Made by a program: the position numbers and the translations under genes. A stretch of DNA of 64,000 bases from G963665545 sp963665545 (GTDB lineage: Bacteria; Pseudomonadota; Gammaproteobacteria; Xanthomonadales; SZUA-36), in assembly GCA_963665545.2 (NCBI GenBank), contig CAXXKZ010000012.1, positions 124,001-188,000 of the forward strand. The letters run 5' to 3'. The notes below the pieces were generated by a model, which was not told where the DNA came from, did not search any database, and saw nothing but the letters and a program-made list of their open reading frames with translations. Every line of letters starts with the position of its first letter. The stretch's first letter is position 1. Shown in pieces: positions 28,329 to 38,025 of the stretch.

Positions 28329-28387
28329 TATTGCTGTCTTGCGCGCGCGCATAGCATCATCAAAGGAGTTGCAGCGGCATGACATAA

Positions 28388-29155
28388 ATGACCATTGCGA
28401 GTAAGGCGGCCGTCCTGCAGGACCTTCAGACCAGGAAGATCAGAGACGTTCGTCCCCCCTTCTACTACCACATTCACCTGTTCATGCCCTGCAATCAAAA
28501 GTGCATCATGTGTGTGCCCGACGGTCGGCACCCAAAAACCTTGGTCCCGCTCAACAAATTTAACGCGTTTGTTGATCAGATTCGGCCCCACGCTGAACAC
28601 ATCACGCTGATGGGCGGTGAAACCCTTTTGTATCCGTGGATATCCGAGGCGATCGAACTCCTCGCTGATCGTGACCTGGCGGTGACCATCAGCACCAATG
28701 CAACGATGCTGGACGAGGCTCTGATATCACAGTTGCTAACCCTGCGTTCTTTAAATCTCCGCTGCTCAATCGACGCCGCCAGCCGCGAGACCTATCGCCG
28801 TATTCGCGGCACAGACACGTTTGAGCGGGCGATTTCGAATATGAAACTATTCTCTAAAATGGCGCGCAATCATCCCGATCACCGCCAGATCCTGGTCTAC
28901 GTCGTGATGCGCGAGAACCTGGACGAGGTGCTGAGTTTTGTCAATCTCGCAGAATCGATCGGTCCGGATGAACTCCAATTTCACCCCGTTCGGCATGTTT
29001 TTAACTGGCAGGTTGAGAATGGAACGGGTTGGCACTTTAACGGGCAGGAACAATCTTGTGAGTCATTCAAAGAAGAATACAACCGGGTGATGAGCCAGGT
29101 GCCGGCCAAGTGCGACCGGGCCGGCCTGGCCCATGAAACCTTACAATTGAAGTGA
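28388..29155 (+). CDS. Radical SAM protein, N-terminal part of a split gene
   Basis: 255 residues. A radical S-adenosylmethionine core with the CNQKCIMC cluster motif (Cys 35, 39, 42), GGETLLYPW and ISTNATMLD, which bind the [4Fe-4S] cluster and SAM. It ends in HETLQLK and stops at a TGA that belongs to a 15-bp tandem repeat. The matching SPASM cluster domain is a separate reading frame from 29182, shifted by +2. In related proteins the two parts form one chain. A role in sugar modification is suggested by context only. The ribosome-binding site AAGGAG is at about 28362. Confidence 0.82.
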   Translation: MTIASKAAVLQDLQTRKIRDVRPPFYYHIHLFMPCNQKCIMCVPDGRHPKTLVPLNKFNAFVDQIRPHAEHITLMGGETLLYPWISEAIELLADRDLAVTISTNATMLDEALISQLLTLRSLNLRCSIDAASRETYRRIRGTDTFERAISNMKLFSKMARNHPDHRQILVYVVMRENLDEVLSFVNLAESIGPDELQFHPVRHVFNWQVENGTGWHFNGQEQSCESFKEEYNRVMSQVPAKCDRAGLAHETLQLK

Positions 29156-29204
29156 CCTGAATTGAAATGACCTGAATTGAAATGACCCCAATTGAAATAA
29201 ATGG
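29145..29204. repeat. 15-bp tandem repeat at the radical SAM/SPASM junction
   Basis: AATTGAARTGACCTG starts at 29145, 29160 and 29175, with a diverged fourth unit at 29190. Each of the first three units carries an RTGA in which a stop of one frame overlaps a start of the +2 frame. All three frames are closed across units 1-2. Confidence 0.9.
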
Positions 29205-29469
29205 AGAAATTGAAGTGGGCGACGAGCCACAGGCTGAAGCACCGTTTTGTCATGAACCGTGGACGGGCATCTTCAGTGTACAGGTTGATGGAACTGTACG
29301 ATGCTGTCCCTGCTTCGCCCAGGTCAAACTCGGCAACATCTACGAATCGTCCATTGAAGAAATCTGGAACGCCAGCGTGCTGACGCAGATGAGAGAGTCC
29401 TTCAGCAATGGCGAGTTACCTGAGCCCTGCAAGGGACAACTTTGCCCGGTAGTTTCTGGCGCGAGCTAG
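29182..29469 (+). CDS. SPASM domain protein, C-terminal part of a split radical SAM enzyme
   Basis: 95 residues with the SPASM cysteine pattern that binds auxiliary Fe-S clusters: FCHEPWTGIFSVQVDGTVRCCPC, GNIYESSIEEIWN and a closing CKGQLC. It begins at the ATG inside the third unit of a 15-bp repeat, where the stop of the preceding frame overlaps it. On its own it cannot be catalytic. It may form a complex with the radical SAM half or be a remnant of a broken gene. Its TAG stop lies in CTAG followed by GAATTCCAGCA, similar to the ends of the small elements elsewhere. Confidence 0.75.
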   Translation: MTPIEINGEIEVGDEPQAEAPFCHEPWTGIFSVQVDGTVRCCPCFAQVKLGNIYESSIEEIWNASVLTQMRESFSNGELPEPCKGQLCPVVSGAS

Positions 29470-29503
29470 GCCCGAATTCCAGCATCGCACGCTACCCGAC
29501 CCG

Positions 29504-30970
29504 GTGGGCCTCAAATCCTTTATAAGAACATTCGTTGTCATGACGAATCCGTTGTTCCCGTTTTCTCGTTTGAATCGGATTGCGTACTCATTTGCCATTA
29601 ACAAAGCGGTGAGCACGGTGGCTGAAAGCCGGTTGATTCAAAGCATCTACTTGCGCCACGGGTTGACGCGTGACGACTGGGTGCCTGGCTTGAGCGACAT
29701 TGACTTCACTGTTGGCTTGAAAGAAGGGCTCTGCGATGAAGAATCATTCGACACCATTCGGGATTTCGTTGGCCAATACCGTGCCCGCAAGAAATGGCTT
29801 CCCATGTTGGGTGAAGTCGAAGTGCTCTGCGACCCCGACTGCAACGTCTGGACCCGGCACACGATTCGCGGGGCCGAAGTGGCTGACTGGATACTTTTGT
29901 ATGGAGAGCCTTCCATCCGGACCGTTTACACAGGAGACGACTCGACCATGGGTTTGGATCGTCTCGCACATGGGTGCTGGATCTATGAAGGTCAGGTGAC
30001 GAGTCGATTTTACGAAGCATCAAGCACCCGCTGGATCGAATCAAAATCGCTGCGCAGAATCGCGCGAAAGGCACTCAGATACACGCAGGGCGATCACGCT
30101 TCCCACGCGAATTTGCAATGTGGAAAAAGATCCAAGCCTTCGCAGATATTGGTGCACCTGCTTGAAATTCTGGGCGCCCGAGCTGGCAGGATTGATCACC
30201 CGCCGGGGCCGACAGTGGCCGATACGGCATTGCTGTGCGCCGAGGGTGACAGGCCGCTGTTTTGTTCGGAAAAATACCAGGGACTGCGAGCCCTTGATTC
30301 AGTGATATCGGCTGTCATTCTGTCCTTTTCGACCTCCATTGTCGTTTTGAGGGGCGGCTTGTCCCGCTCGGCGCTGGAGAATGGGCTGGACCTGATTCGC
30401 GCTGTCTGCCGGGCCAATGACATTCAACCTCGCATCTTCACCCCAGAGCTGCTCGAATATTACCTGCGGGTTTTTCGGCCAATACTATTTCTGGAACTCT
30501 GCGAATATCGTCACATACTTTTTGGTCAGGATTCCTTGCCGGACATGATGCTGCCCGATGAGGGATGCCTGGCCGCTGATCTGCTTCAGCAATCGCTGAA
30601 TATCATGCTTACTCCGGCCCGCGTCGTCGGCGCATTTATGGAAGGCGGCCATGACCACGACCTGCGATACATAGAGGTATGGATCGGCCGAGCTTGGCAG
30701 TACGCGTTCCTGCTGCTCTACCTCGACACGGGGCAAATTGGTTCCTATGACCGCAGCATCAAGGCGGTCACCCTGCAATACCCTGAGTTGGCAGGCGAAA
30801 TTGATCGGCTCAAGAATCATGACGAAGCGGGAGAAGCGCATGCACGCGCTGTGCACTCATTTGCTCGACGTTGCGCCCGCCACATCCATGAAAAGATGAA
30901 TTGCCTTGATACGGCATCTCAATCGAGCCTCAAAATTCTCGGTCACACTGCGCCCGATGTGCACGGTTGA
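29504..30970 (+). CDS. Large protein with a nucleotidyltransferase-like N-terminal region
   Basis: 488 residues. Near residue 60 the motif GLSDIDFTVGLKEGL resembles the G-S-x-D-x-D pocket of the polymerase-beta-like nucleotidyltransferase fold, preceded by a helical start. The rest is largely helical with no recognised domain. Start options are GTG 29504 and ATG 29540. The gene sits between the SPASM gene and a GT2 gene, all on the plus strand with short gaps. It may modify a glycan precursor or carrier, but this is inference. No good characterised relative is recognised. Confidence 0.55.
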   Translation: MGLKSFIRTFVVMTNPLFPFSRLNRIAYSFAINKAVSTVAESRLIQSIYLRHGLTRDDWVPGLSDIDFTVGLKEGLCDEESFDTIRDFVGQYRARKKWLPMLGEVEVLCDPDCNVWTRHTIRGAEVADWILLYGEPSIRTVYTGDDSTMGLDRLAHGCWIYEGQVTSRFYEASSTRWIESKSLRRIARKALRYTQGDHASHANLQCGKRSKPSQILVHLLEILGARAGRIDHPPGPTVADTALLCAEGDRPLFCSEKYQGLRALDSVISAVILSFSTSIVVLRGGLSRSALENGLDLIRAVCRANDIQPRIFTPELLEYYLRVFRPILFLELCEYRHILFGQDSLPDMMLPDEGCLAADLLQQSLNIMLTPARVVGAFMEGGHDHDLRYIEVWIGRAWQYAFLLLYLDTGQIGSYDRSIKAVTLQYPELAGEIDRLKNHDEAGEAHARAVHSFARRCARHIHEKMNCLDTASQSSLKILGHTAPDVHG

Positions 30971-30976
30971 GCGCGC

Positions 30977-31867
30977 GTGGATACGACCTCAGCCAGTGTG
31001 TCCATCGTCGTACCGGTATTCAACGGTGGCAGTACAATTGCCTCATGCCTGGATTCCCTGCTGGACCTCAACTTTCCGCCTGACAGGTTCGAGATCGTTG
31101 TCGTTGATAATGCTTCAACGGACGACACCCTGGACATATTGGCGAACTATGAGGGCAAGGTCAGGTTGCTGAGCGAGACCACCCGAGGGCCGGCCGCCGC
31201 CCGCAATACCGGCGTTCGCCAGGCCACAGGCGACATCATCGCCTTCACAGATGCCGATTGCACCGTGGATCGGGACTGGCTGGAGCATTTGACAAAGCCG
31301 TTAAACGAAGATGATATTGGCATTGTGGGCGGGGAAATTCTGTCTCGAAGGCCGAGCACCGGAATCGAGCAATTTGACGAAACCATTCACAATCATCGCA
31401 TGGCCATCGAAGTGTTCAGGCCACCATATGCCATCACAATGAACTGGGCTTCGCCCCGGCAATTGCTGCTGGATGTTGACTTGTTTGACGAGTCATTTGT
31501 TCGCTGTGAAGACGTGGATCTTTCACAAAGAATCTTGCAGCGAGGTCAGCGCATGGTGTATCAGCGCGAGGCGGTGGTCTATCATCGCAATGAAAGCACG
31601 CTGCCAGGGCTGTTCCGTGAGGGTTTTCAACATGGCGTGTGGGCCGTCAAGCACAACAAGCAGCACCACCACACCCATCGACGCTCGGGCCACCGCCGCG
31701 TCAATTTTCAGAGTTTTCTGGAGATGGGCGCCAACTTCATTGCGTCCATGGACCTGGGAAACGATTCTCAACGTCGACTCCATGCACGTTGCCAGGCAAT
31801 TTTTGACAGCGGCAAGAAACTGGGCAAGATCATAGGTTCTGTCCGCTTTGGGTACCTCGATCTGTGA
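30977..31867 (+). CDS. Glycosyltransferase family 2
   Basis: 296 residues with a typical GT2 start: VSIVVPVFNGGSTIASCLDSLL, VVVDNASTDDT, TRGPAAARNTGVRQATGDIIAFTDADC (DxD metal-binding motif), then CEDVDLSQRILQRG (the ED catalytic-base region). It transfers a sugar from a nucleotide donor. It starts at GTG 30977, six bases after the previous stop, and overlaps the next gene by GTGA. Confidence 0.88.
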   Translation: MDTTSASVSIVVPVFNGGSTIASCLDSLLDLNFPPDRFEIVVVDNASTDDTLDILANYEGKVRLLSETTRGPAAARNTGVRQATGDIIAFTDADCTVDRDWLEHLTKPLNEDDIGIVGGEILSRRPSTGIEQFDETIHNHRMAIEVFRPPYAITMNWASPRQLLLDVDLFDESFVRCEDVDLSQRILQRGQRMVYQREAVVYHRNESTLPGLFREGFQHGVWAVKHNKQHHHTHRRSGHRRVNFQSFLEMGANFIASMDLGNDSQRRLHARCQAIFDSGKKLGKIIGSVRFGYLDL

Positions 31868-33270
31868 GCTCTGAGAATCCCGGACTTCGCAGCTGCTTTG
31901 GTGACATTGACGCCTCGCGTAAACCTGAATTTGTCGCTCGGGGTATCAAAGGCCGGCACTTTTTTCCGCACCGCATTTACCACCTGCCCAAATGCGGCCC
32001 GGATGGGTACAAGTTGGCGCAATGGATGTGCTCCGAAGGCGACCCCAACGCGCAGTCTGAATTGATTCTCTATGCCGCCCCCGCTCTGGCGGACCAGTTC
32101 AGCGATGATTTATGGTTCGATAAAGATTTGCTTTGGCACGAGCAACAGTTCGGTCGCCGCGGGCAGGTGGCCTCGGCCAACCTGCGTGTTGACGGTTCCG
32201 ATCTGTATTCGATGGTTCTGATTTCAGACCTTGTGCAACGCATTTCGCGGCGTCCGTCTGAAAAGTCCCGCGTCGAAAATCGCTTCAAGGGTTGGCCGGC
32301 AATGCTACTCAACGCCCTAGCCGATGTGGCTGCCCGAGGCGGGTTCAATCGGCTGTTTGTGCCTCGGTCAACATGGGCAATGCAGCATACCGACCCCAAC
32401 CGTAGCGTTGGGGCGGAATTGTTCCGGAGAATTTACGACCAACCGGTGCAGCGCTACTCGCCGGGCGCAGATGCGCATTGGTGGATCATCGATGTTCCGC
32501 AGAACCTCAACCGGGTGGTCGCATCCGAGCCAGGTTACGAAGTGCTCTCCCATGAGAAATTCATTTGCATTTGCCACGACACCGAGCGTGGGCTCGGGCA
32601 CCTCGACAGTGATCCGGCATTTGCGGCCCAGGCCGATGCAGACTCGCCCGCCCACCTCGAGCGGATGGCAGCCATTGAACAGGCAGCAGGCGTGCGCTCC
32701 ACCTATAACGTGGTCGGTTCGCTCATGCACGAAGTGGCGCCCAGGGTCAGGCCGCTGGGGCACGATGTCGCATTCCATTCTTATAACCACGTGATTGCGG
32801 AGGAACAGCTCGCCGCCTGCCGGGAGGTGGACTACCGCATCAAGGGCTACCGGCCACCGCAATCGAGAATCACGGCCGAGCTAACCGATAACGCGTTGTG
32901 CTTTCACAATTTCGAATGGCTGGCGAGTTCCGTGTACTCGCTTGGATTTGACCAACCAAGGCTGGAAAATCGCCTGGTCAAGATTCCAGTGCTGTTTGAC
33001 GACTGGCCGATGTACTCGAAGGGACAAAGCTATCAAGAATGGTTGGAAATCGCCTGGCAAAGCATTGAAGCCGCGCCATTTGTCGCCTTGGGCTTACACG
33101 ACTGCTACGCTGGATTTTGGATTGAACATTACGCCGAATTCCTCTCCAAATTACAAGCCATGGGTACAATTCTGACGCTAAATGAGGTTGCCGCCCACAT
33201 GGTATTTGGCAACAGCATCAGTCCGCCGCAGTTTCAGGCAGGCTTGCCCGAAGTCATTGAGGGAAGCTGA
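31864..33270 (+). CDS. Polysaccharide deacetylase-like protein, long form
   Basis: 468 residues. The C-terminal ~220 residues look like a deacetylase/TIM-barrel: CICHDTERGLGH, AIEQAAGVRSTYNVVG, DVAFHSYNH, YRIKGYRPPQSR and LGLHDCYAGFW. The ~240-residue N-terminal part is not recognised but has aromatic-rich segments. The usual metal-binding triad is partly visible (Asp in CHDTE, His in HSYNH). It may trim acetyl groups or be a non-catalytic relative. The GTG start overlaps the preceding stop. Confidence 0.65.
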   Translation: MSSENPGLRSCFGDIDASRKPEFVARGIKGRHFFPHRIYHLPKCGPDGYKLAQWMCSEGDPNAQSELILYAAPALADQFSDDLWFDKDLLWHEQQFGRRGQVASANLRVDGSDLYSMVLISDLVQRISRRPSEKSRVENRFKGWPAMLLNALADVAARGGFNRLFVPRSTWAMQHTDPNRSVGAELFRRIYDQPVQRYSPGADAHWWIIDVPQNLNRVVASEPGYEVLSHEKFICICHDTERGLGHLDSDPAFAAQADADSPAHLERMAAIEQAAGVRSTYNVVGSLMHEVAPRVRPLGHDVAFHSYNHVIAEEQLAACREVDYRIKGYRPPQSRITAELTDNALCFHNFEWLASSVYSLGFDQPRLENRLVKIPVLFDDWPMYSKGQSYQEWLEIAWQSIEAAPFVALGLHDCYAGFWIEHYAEFLSKLQAMGTILTLNEVAAHMVFGNSISPPQFQAGLPEVIEGS

Positions 33271-33273
33271 GTC

Positions 33274-34413
33274 TTGGCCAGAATTGTCACCGTCTATGTC
33301 GACATGTCCCGACAGGCTGACGCCCAAAGCGCGGCCTGGGTACCCAGTGACATGTCCTATATTCGCTGGTTTAGAATCTCCGAAGCCCTGGCGGCTCACG
33401 GTCATCAAGTGGACATTGCAGTACCCGATGGCACCATGCACTGGCCGGTTCATGGCGCGGGTCATGGCGCGGGTCATGGCGCCGGGCAGACGAGCAGGCT
33501 AGTAAAGCTGATAGACCTGTCGACAGTATCGTGGGGGGACTACGACGTGGTTAAGACGCTATTCAACCGCGGGATCGAGACCCTCGACCAGTATGGTGGC
33601 AGCGGGCACCCCTTCATCATTTCGAAACTCGGGTCCGTTGTGGGTCCGCAAGACATGCCCGGCATTCATTTCCATGGACAAACCCGTGCCTCGATGTATT
33701 TGGCCCAGGAGAAGATCAGCCGCTCGAGCAAATATGTGGCGCTATTGAGCGAAGCGGCAAAAGACCTGTGGACCCAATGCCATGGCCCAAAACCGCAGCA
33801 ATTGTTGGTGCCGGGAGGCGTCGATGAAAATATTCCCCCGCTGGGCGAGGACCCCTATCCGGACGACGGCCGAGCTCGGTGTTAGTTTGCGGGACATGTT
33901 TACGATCAATTCTCACAGCCTGAGGCCAATGCCACCCTGTGCGCCAAGCTGAACGAACTGGGCGAGTTGCTTGAGCGCCAGGAAATAGGCCTTTTTGTAA
34001 TCGGTAGAGGCGACACCTCGGCGTTGGATGAGCGATTTGTCAATTACCTTGGAGTGGTGCCCTATGCCCGGTCCTGGAATTACCTCCAGCATGCCGATGT
34101 CGGTGTCGTGGTCTCTGCCGGAAGATTCATGCACAATAATGAAAGCAGCAAGATTTATCACTACCTCAGAGCCGGTCTGCCGATCGTTGCCGAATGTGGA
34201 TTTCCCAATGGCGGACTCATCGAAGACGCAGCATTCGGTTACCAGACGAGCAGTGATGACATGCCCATGATGGCGGACAAAATAGCGCTTGCCGCCCAAG
34301 AGCAATGGAACCGGGATAAGGCGGTGCAGTTTGTGTTGAGCCAATACACCTGGCATCACAGGACACAGGTATATGATGAGGTTATCCACGCCGGCGGTAT
34401 CAGCAATGCTTGA
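33274..34413 (+). pseudogene. GT-B-like glycosyltransferase interrupted by one in-frame TAG
   Basis: 380 codons read through. A first part (ARIVTVYVDMSRQ, FNRGIETLDQYGGS, LVPGGVDENIPPLG) ends at TAG 33883-33885 after GRARC. The same frame continues FAGHVYDQFSQPEANATL and later HNNESSKIYHYLRAGLPIVAECG, the GT-B nucleotide-binding signature. The interrupted residue may be Trp (TGG to TAG). The first part contains HGAGHGAGHGAG from a 12-bp repeat. The start is TTG 33274. If a stop, the product lacks its donor-binding half. Confidence 0.8.
33451..33486. repeat. 12-bp in-frame tandem repeat, three units
   Basis: CATGGCGCGGGT repeated three times (the last differs slightly), coding HGAG HGAG HGAG inside a glycosyltransferase gene. 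Confidence 0.88.
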
Positions 34414-34435
34414 ACAGCTCCCGGGAAGGATGCGC

Positions 34436-35293
34436 ATGACTGCGTCGGCGTCAAGCACAGGCTTAACAGCGTTGATGCCTTTGAAGGCCTACCATCCACC
34501 ATTTCTCAACCAGGCGATCGAGTCGATGCGGGGTCAGACATCTTCTGACTGGGCGTTGAACATCATTGTGGAGCGCGCCGATGCCGGGACCTTCGAAACA
34601 ATGCTCGAACAGCCGCTGAAGGACCCACGGATCAGCCTGGTGATCAATACAGGCAGGAAACTGGCTGGCGCAATCAATACCGGCATGGCGGCGGCGCAAA
34701 GCAATTTCGTCGGTCTCCTGCTCGCTAACGATCAATGGGCGCCCCAGTCGGTCGAGGTGCTTGCGGCAGCGATCAATGCGAATCCTGAAGTGGATTTCTT
34801 TCACTCCTCCCGTCGCTACATCGATGAACACGGCGCCTCCATCAGCTCGATCTATCCCTGCCGGGATGGTGTGACCCTGGCCGATTTCAGGAAAGGGACG
34901 CCGGTCAAGCATCTGTTGTGCTGGCGGCGCAGCCTGGGTGTGCAATGCGGGTTGGATGAATCACTCAATTCGGTCGGGCCCGACGATTTCGATTTTCCCT
35001 GGTCCATGGCGGAGCAGGGCGCCGTTTTCCAGTCAGTGAAAGACTGCTTGTATCTGTACCGCGAACACGATGAGTGTTTCCGCCTGACAACCGGGTTGCC
35101 GCGCAGCGTTCACCGGAGGGAAATTCGGCGGGTGCTGCACAAGCACGGCCTCCCTGAAAAGGAGATTGCAGCCTGGATTGCCAATGGGCAGGAAAGCTAC
35201 CTGAAACAGTGCAAATACGACTCGAATTGGCAGCGATGGTTAGACCGGCTGACCCGCCAGACAAGACCGTCGATTCGTCCCACTTACCGCTAA
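34436..35293 (+). CDS. Glycosyltransferase family 2-like protein
   Basis: 285 residues from ATG 34436, six bases after GGGAAGGA. It has a GT2-type layout: TALMPLKAYHPPFLNQAIESM, LLANDQWAPQSVEVLAAAI (acidic/DxD-equivalent region), DFFHSSRRYIDEHG and a C-terminal basic helix. The canonical DxD is weak (NDQWAP), so it may be a divergent enzyme. It lies just before the exporter genes. Confidence 0.65.
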   Translation: MTASASSTGLTALMPLKAYHPPFLNQAIESMRGQTSSDWALNIIVERADAGTFETMLEQPLKDPRISLVINTGRKLAGAINTGMAAAQSNFVGLLLANDQWAPQSVEVLAAAINANPEVDFFHSSRRYIDEHGASISSIYPCRDGVTLADFRKGTPVKHLLCWRRSLGVQCGLDESLNSVGPDDFDFPWSMAEQGAVFQSVKDCLYLYREHDECFRLTTGLPRSVHRREIRRVLHKHGLPEKEIAAWIANGQESYLKQCKYDSNWQRWLDRLTRQTRPSIRPTYR

Positions 35294-35327
35294 AAAATCC
35301 TTTTTCATCTGCAGGAGATGGAACCAC

Positions 35328-36101
35328 ATGCAATCCCTGGTGTTTGATCGAAGTTACCGCAATTTGCTCAAGGCCATCGTGGTGTCGCAATTCAAGCGTC
35401 GCGAGCAGGGTTCAATCCTGGGCATTCTGTAGAGTGCGCTGAACCCGTTGCTGATGCTGAGCATTATTTACGTGGTGTTCAACGCCCGTCTGGGATCGGC
35501 GGTTGACAACTACGCCGTTTACCTGCTCATCGGTATCGTCATCTACACGCAATTTGCCAACAGTACTTCCGCCGCGATGCAGGTCTTTGTGGGCATGAGC
35601 GATCTGGCAGCAAACGCAGTTTTCCCCAAGGAAATCCTCGTATTTGCGACCGTTGTGGCGCGCACCATTGAATTTGCGGTGTCCCTTCTCGTCTGCCTGG
35701 GTATTGCCCTGCTGACGGGAGTGGAGCTGACCCTCAGCGTGCTCTGGCTGTTTGTGCTGATTGGGCTGCAAACGGCGTTTGCTTTGTCGGTTTCACTGAT
35801 ATTGTCCTGCCTCTATCTGTATCTCCACGATATTGAGCACATTTACCAGGTACTGTTGCGCCTGTTGTTTTTTCTGACCCCCATTTTCTACACCATGGAC
35901 TTCCTGGGCGATGGCGTTGTACGGAACATTGTCCTGCTCAATCCACTGACCCACCTGGCGACGTTTGCGCGCAGTGCGATTCTCGGCGGTGGGACCGTTG
36001 TCGTGGAAATGATAATCGCCGTGTTGGTCACCACATTGTTGCTGGCGGTTGCCCTGGCCGTGTTCAAGCGTTTCGAGCCGTTCATTGCGGAGCGGGTTTG
36101 A
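35328..36101 (+). pseudogene. wzm: ABC-2 type polysaccharide exporter permease interrupted by in-frame TAG
   Basis: 258 codons. The N-terminus MQSLVFDRSYRNLLKAI, then QFKRREQGSILGIL, TAG (35430-35432), SALNPLLMLSIIYVVFNARLG. In this family the segment normally reads L-G-x-L/I-W-S-x-L-N-P, so the stop stands exactly where Trp is expected (TGG to TAG). Downstream are about six membrane segments and the usual PIFYTMDFLGDG loop. The exporter moves undecaprenyl-linked O-antigen-like polysaccharide across the inner membrane. ATG 35328 is preceded by GGAG. It is followed after one base by the ATPase gene. Confidence 0.85.
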
Positions 36102-36102
36102 G

Positions 36103-36906
36103 ATGCCTTGGGCGATTGAACTCAAGGACGTCAGCAAGCGCTTCCCCAAGGATGATGGCAGGGCACCGTTGGTGGGCGTGCTGAAAAATGCTTTGCGAGG
36201 ACACCAGGCCTCAGCCTGGCACTATTCCCTGCAGAATCTCAGCCTTGCCGTCGAATCGGGTGACAAGATCGGGTTGATTGGAAGTAACGGCGCCGGTAAA
36301 ACGACGCTGCTGAAGCTGATCGCTGGATTGTACCCACCGAGCGCCGGCACGGTACAGGTCAACGGCCGGGTTGCCTTTCTGGCGGGATTCGGCATTGGCA
36401 TGCTGGGTGAGCTCAGCGTGGTCGACAACGCCAGGCTGTATGCAGCGATTAATGGCGTCGACAATGAAAGACTCAAAGACTATCTCGATGAGATTGTCAG
36501 CTGGGCGGGGCTGAATGACTTCAGGAACTCGCTGTTCAAACACCTTTCCGCTGGCATGAAGGTGCGCCTGGCATTTTCCACCTATCGTTATTTTCACGCT
36601 GACATTTACCTGTTGGATGAAGCCCTTGCAGCTGGAGATCAGGCGTTTCAGCAGAAATGTCACGATGTCCTCCATGCTCAGAAAAACTCCGGGCGCACCA
36701 TGGTGATCGCCAGTCACAACAACGACTTTGTCGAGACATTCTGTAACAAGACCATTTGGATCGAGCACGGGCAGTTACAGGCGTACGGTGAATCGAATGA
36801 GGTGGTGGAGCGGTATCGGGCCAGCGCCGAAACCACCGCAAATCAGGATCCCGCGGCCGCTGGAGACTGGTTGCACCCGGATCAAGACATTCAGGGCGGG
36901 ATTTGA
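36103..36906 (+). CDS. wzt: ABC transporter ATP-binding protein for polysaccharide export
   Basis: 267 residues from ATG 36103. Walker A is GSNGAGKTT (60-68), the ABC signature LSAGM (148-152) is a variant of LSGGM, Walker B is IYLLDE (168-173), and the H-loop is ASHNNDF. KlpA/Wzt-type export ATPases have the same N-terminal half (LKDVSKRFP). It pairs with the permease upstream. There is no C-terminal O-antigen-binding extension, so this is the short form. The intact ATPase beside a permease with a stop is noteworthy. Confidence 0.93.
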   Translation: MPWAIELKDVSKRFPKDDGRAPLVGVLKNALRGHQASAWHYSLQNLSLAVESGDKIGLIGSNGAGKTTLLKLIAGLYPPSAGTVQVNGRVAFLAGFGIGMLGELSVVDNARLYAAINGVDNERLKDYLDEIVSWAGLNDFRNSLFKHLSAGMKVRLAFSTYRYFHADIYLLDEALAAGDQAFQQKCHDVLHAQKNSGRTMVIASHNNDFVETFCNKTIWIEHGQLQAYGESNEVVERYRASAETTANQDPAAAGDWLHPDQDIQGGI

Positions 36907-36909
36907 CCT

Positions 36910-38025
36910 TTGCAAAGCCGCAAGATTCTGATTGCCTGTTACGAAGTTCCTGGCTGGGGTGGCGCCAGCACCGCAACCTATTCCCTTTTTGAGTGGCTGC
37001 GGTCCGATGGCATTGAGGTCATATTTGTCAATATAATCGGCGAGCAAGATGCGGCCTATTTTCGCTTTCGATTTGGCGAGGATGTGGGCAATCCGCGAAA
37101 ACTCCCGGGTGTGCACAATTGCGTGCTTTCCGGAAATAACTATCAATTTCAGGCACCTGTTCATGACCTGATCAACGAGATCTGTCCGGATGTCGTTGTG
37201 GGTGTCGGCTGAATTGCTGCCTACGTTCTCAACGCCGCCTGTCCGGACCGAAAGCTCATCTATGTGACCACGGGTTGCGGCTGGATGGGAATATATGCTG
37301 AGCTGAGCGGCGGTCGTGACCTGCAATCGGTCACCCACCACCAACTCCATAATCCCAAGAAAGTCACTGCGCAAGATGCACTCGAAGAGCGGGCGATTGA
37401 AATGGCTGACCTGGTGATTGCCCACTCGGACATCAACCTGCATCTGTACACCAGCCTGTATGCTGGCCACGCCGGCAAGGTATACAACAAGGTTGTATGG
37501 TTCAGCGAGTGGATCTTTCGCGAAGCGCGTCAATACCAATCGCTGGCCAAGCCGTTCGGGGAGCGGGAAGTCGATGTTTTGTTTATCGCCAATGACTGGT
37601 CACGCAAAGTGAAAGGGTTCCGCCTGGTCAAAAAAATCATCAGCCGTTTGCACAACTGTGAAGCCCACGTCGTGGGGGAACTGCCGGAACCACTGGGTGT
37701 CGGCGTTCACCATGACTTCATCGCTGACCGGAAAGCTCTGTTCCGCTTGATGGCCAACACGCGAGTGGTCGTCAGCACATCTTTGTACGATGCTGCACCA
37801 GGTGTCTTGTTCGAAGCGGCGGTCATGGGTTGCAATATCGTCGCCTCAAAGAACTGCGGAAATTGGGCGCTGTGCCATTCCGATCTGCTGGTTGAGCCGG
37901 CCACTGCACGAGCGTTTGCAGGTCGCATCACATTGGCCAAAAGCCGGGCATTCCCGAGCCATATCGAACATTTCAGCGAGACGGGCTCCTACGAAGACTT
38001 GAAAGACTTACTGATGGTGTTTTAG
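36910..38025 (+). pseudogene. GT4-like glycosyltransferase interrupted by one in-frame TGA
   Basis: 371 codons. First part: ILIACYEVPGWGGASTATYSLFEWLRSDG, ending VVVGVG; then TGA at 37210-37212, and the same frame continues IAAYVLNAACPDRKLIYVTTGCGW. Later it shows the GT-B nucleotide-binding region (STSLYDAAPGVLFEAAVMGCNIVAS). GVG-W-IAAY is a plausible original, so TGG to TGA fits, but this site is less diagnostic than the permease site. TTG 36910 is the first start after the ATPase stop. The next gene begins at the last base of its stop. Confidence 0.8.

Noticed and set aside
28345..28387. Structured RNA before the radical SAM gene
   Set aside because: Only a GC dinucleotide run and an ordinary ribosome-binding site are visible.
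33451..33486. Diversity-generating retroelement target
   Set aside because: No reverse transcriptase or template repeat is seen; the variable-looking segment is a 12-bp tandem repeat.
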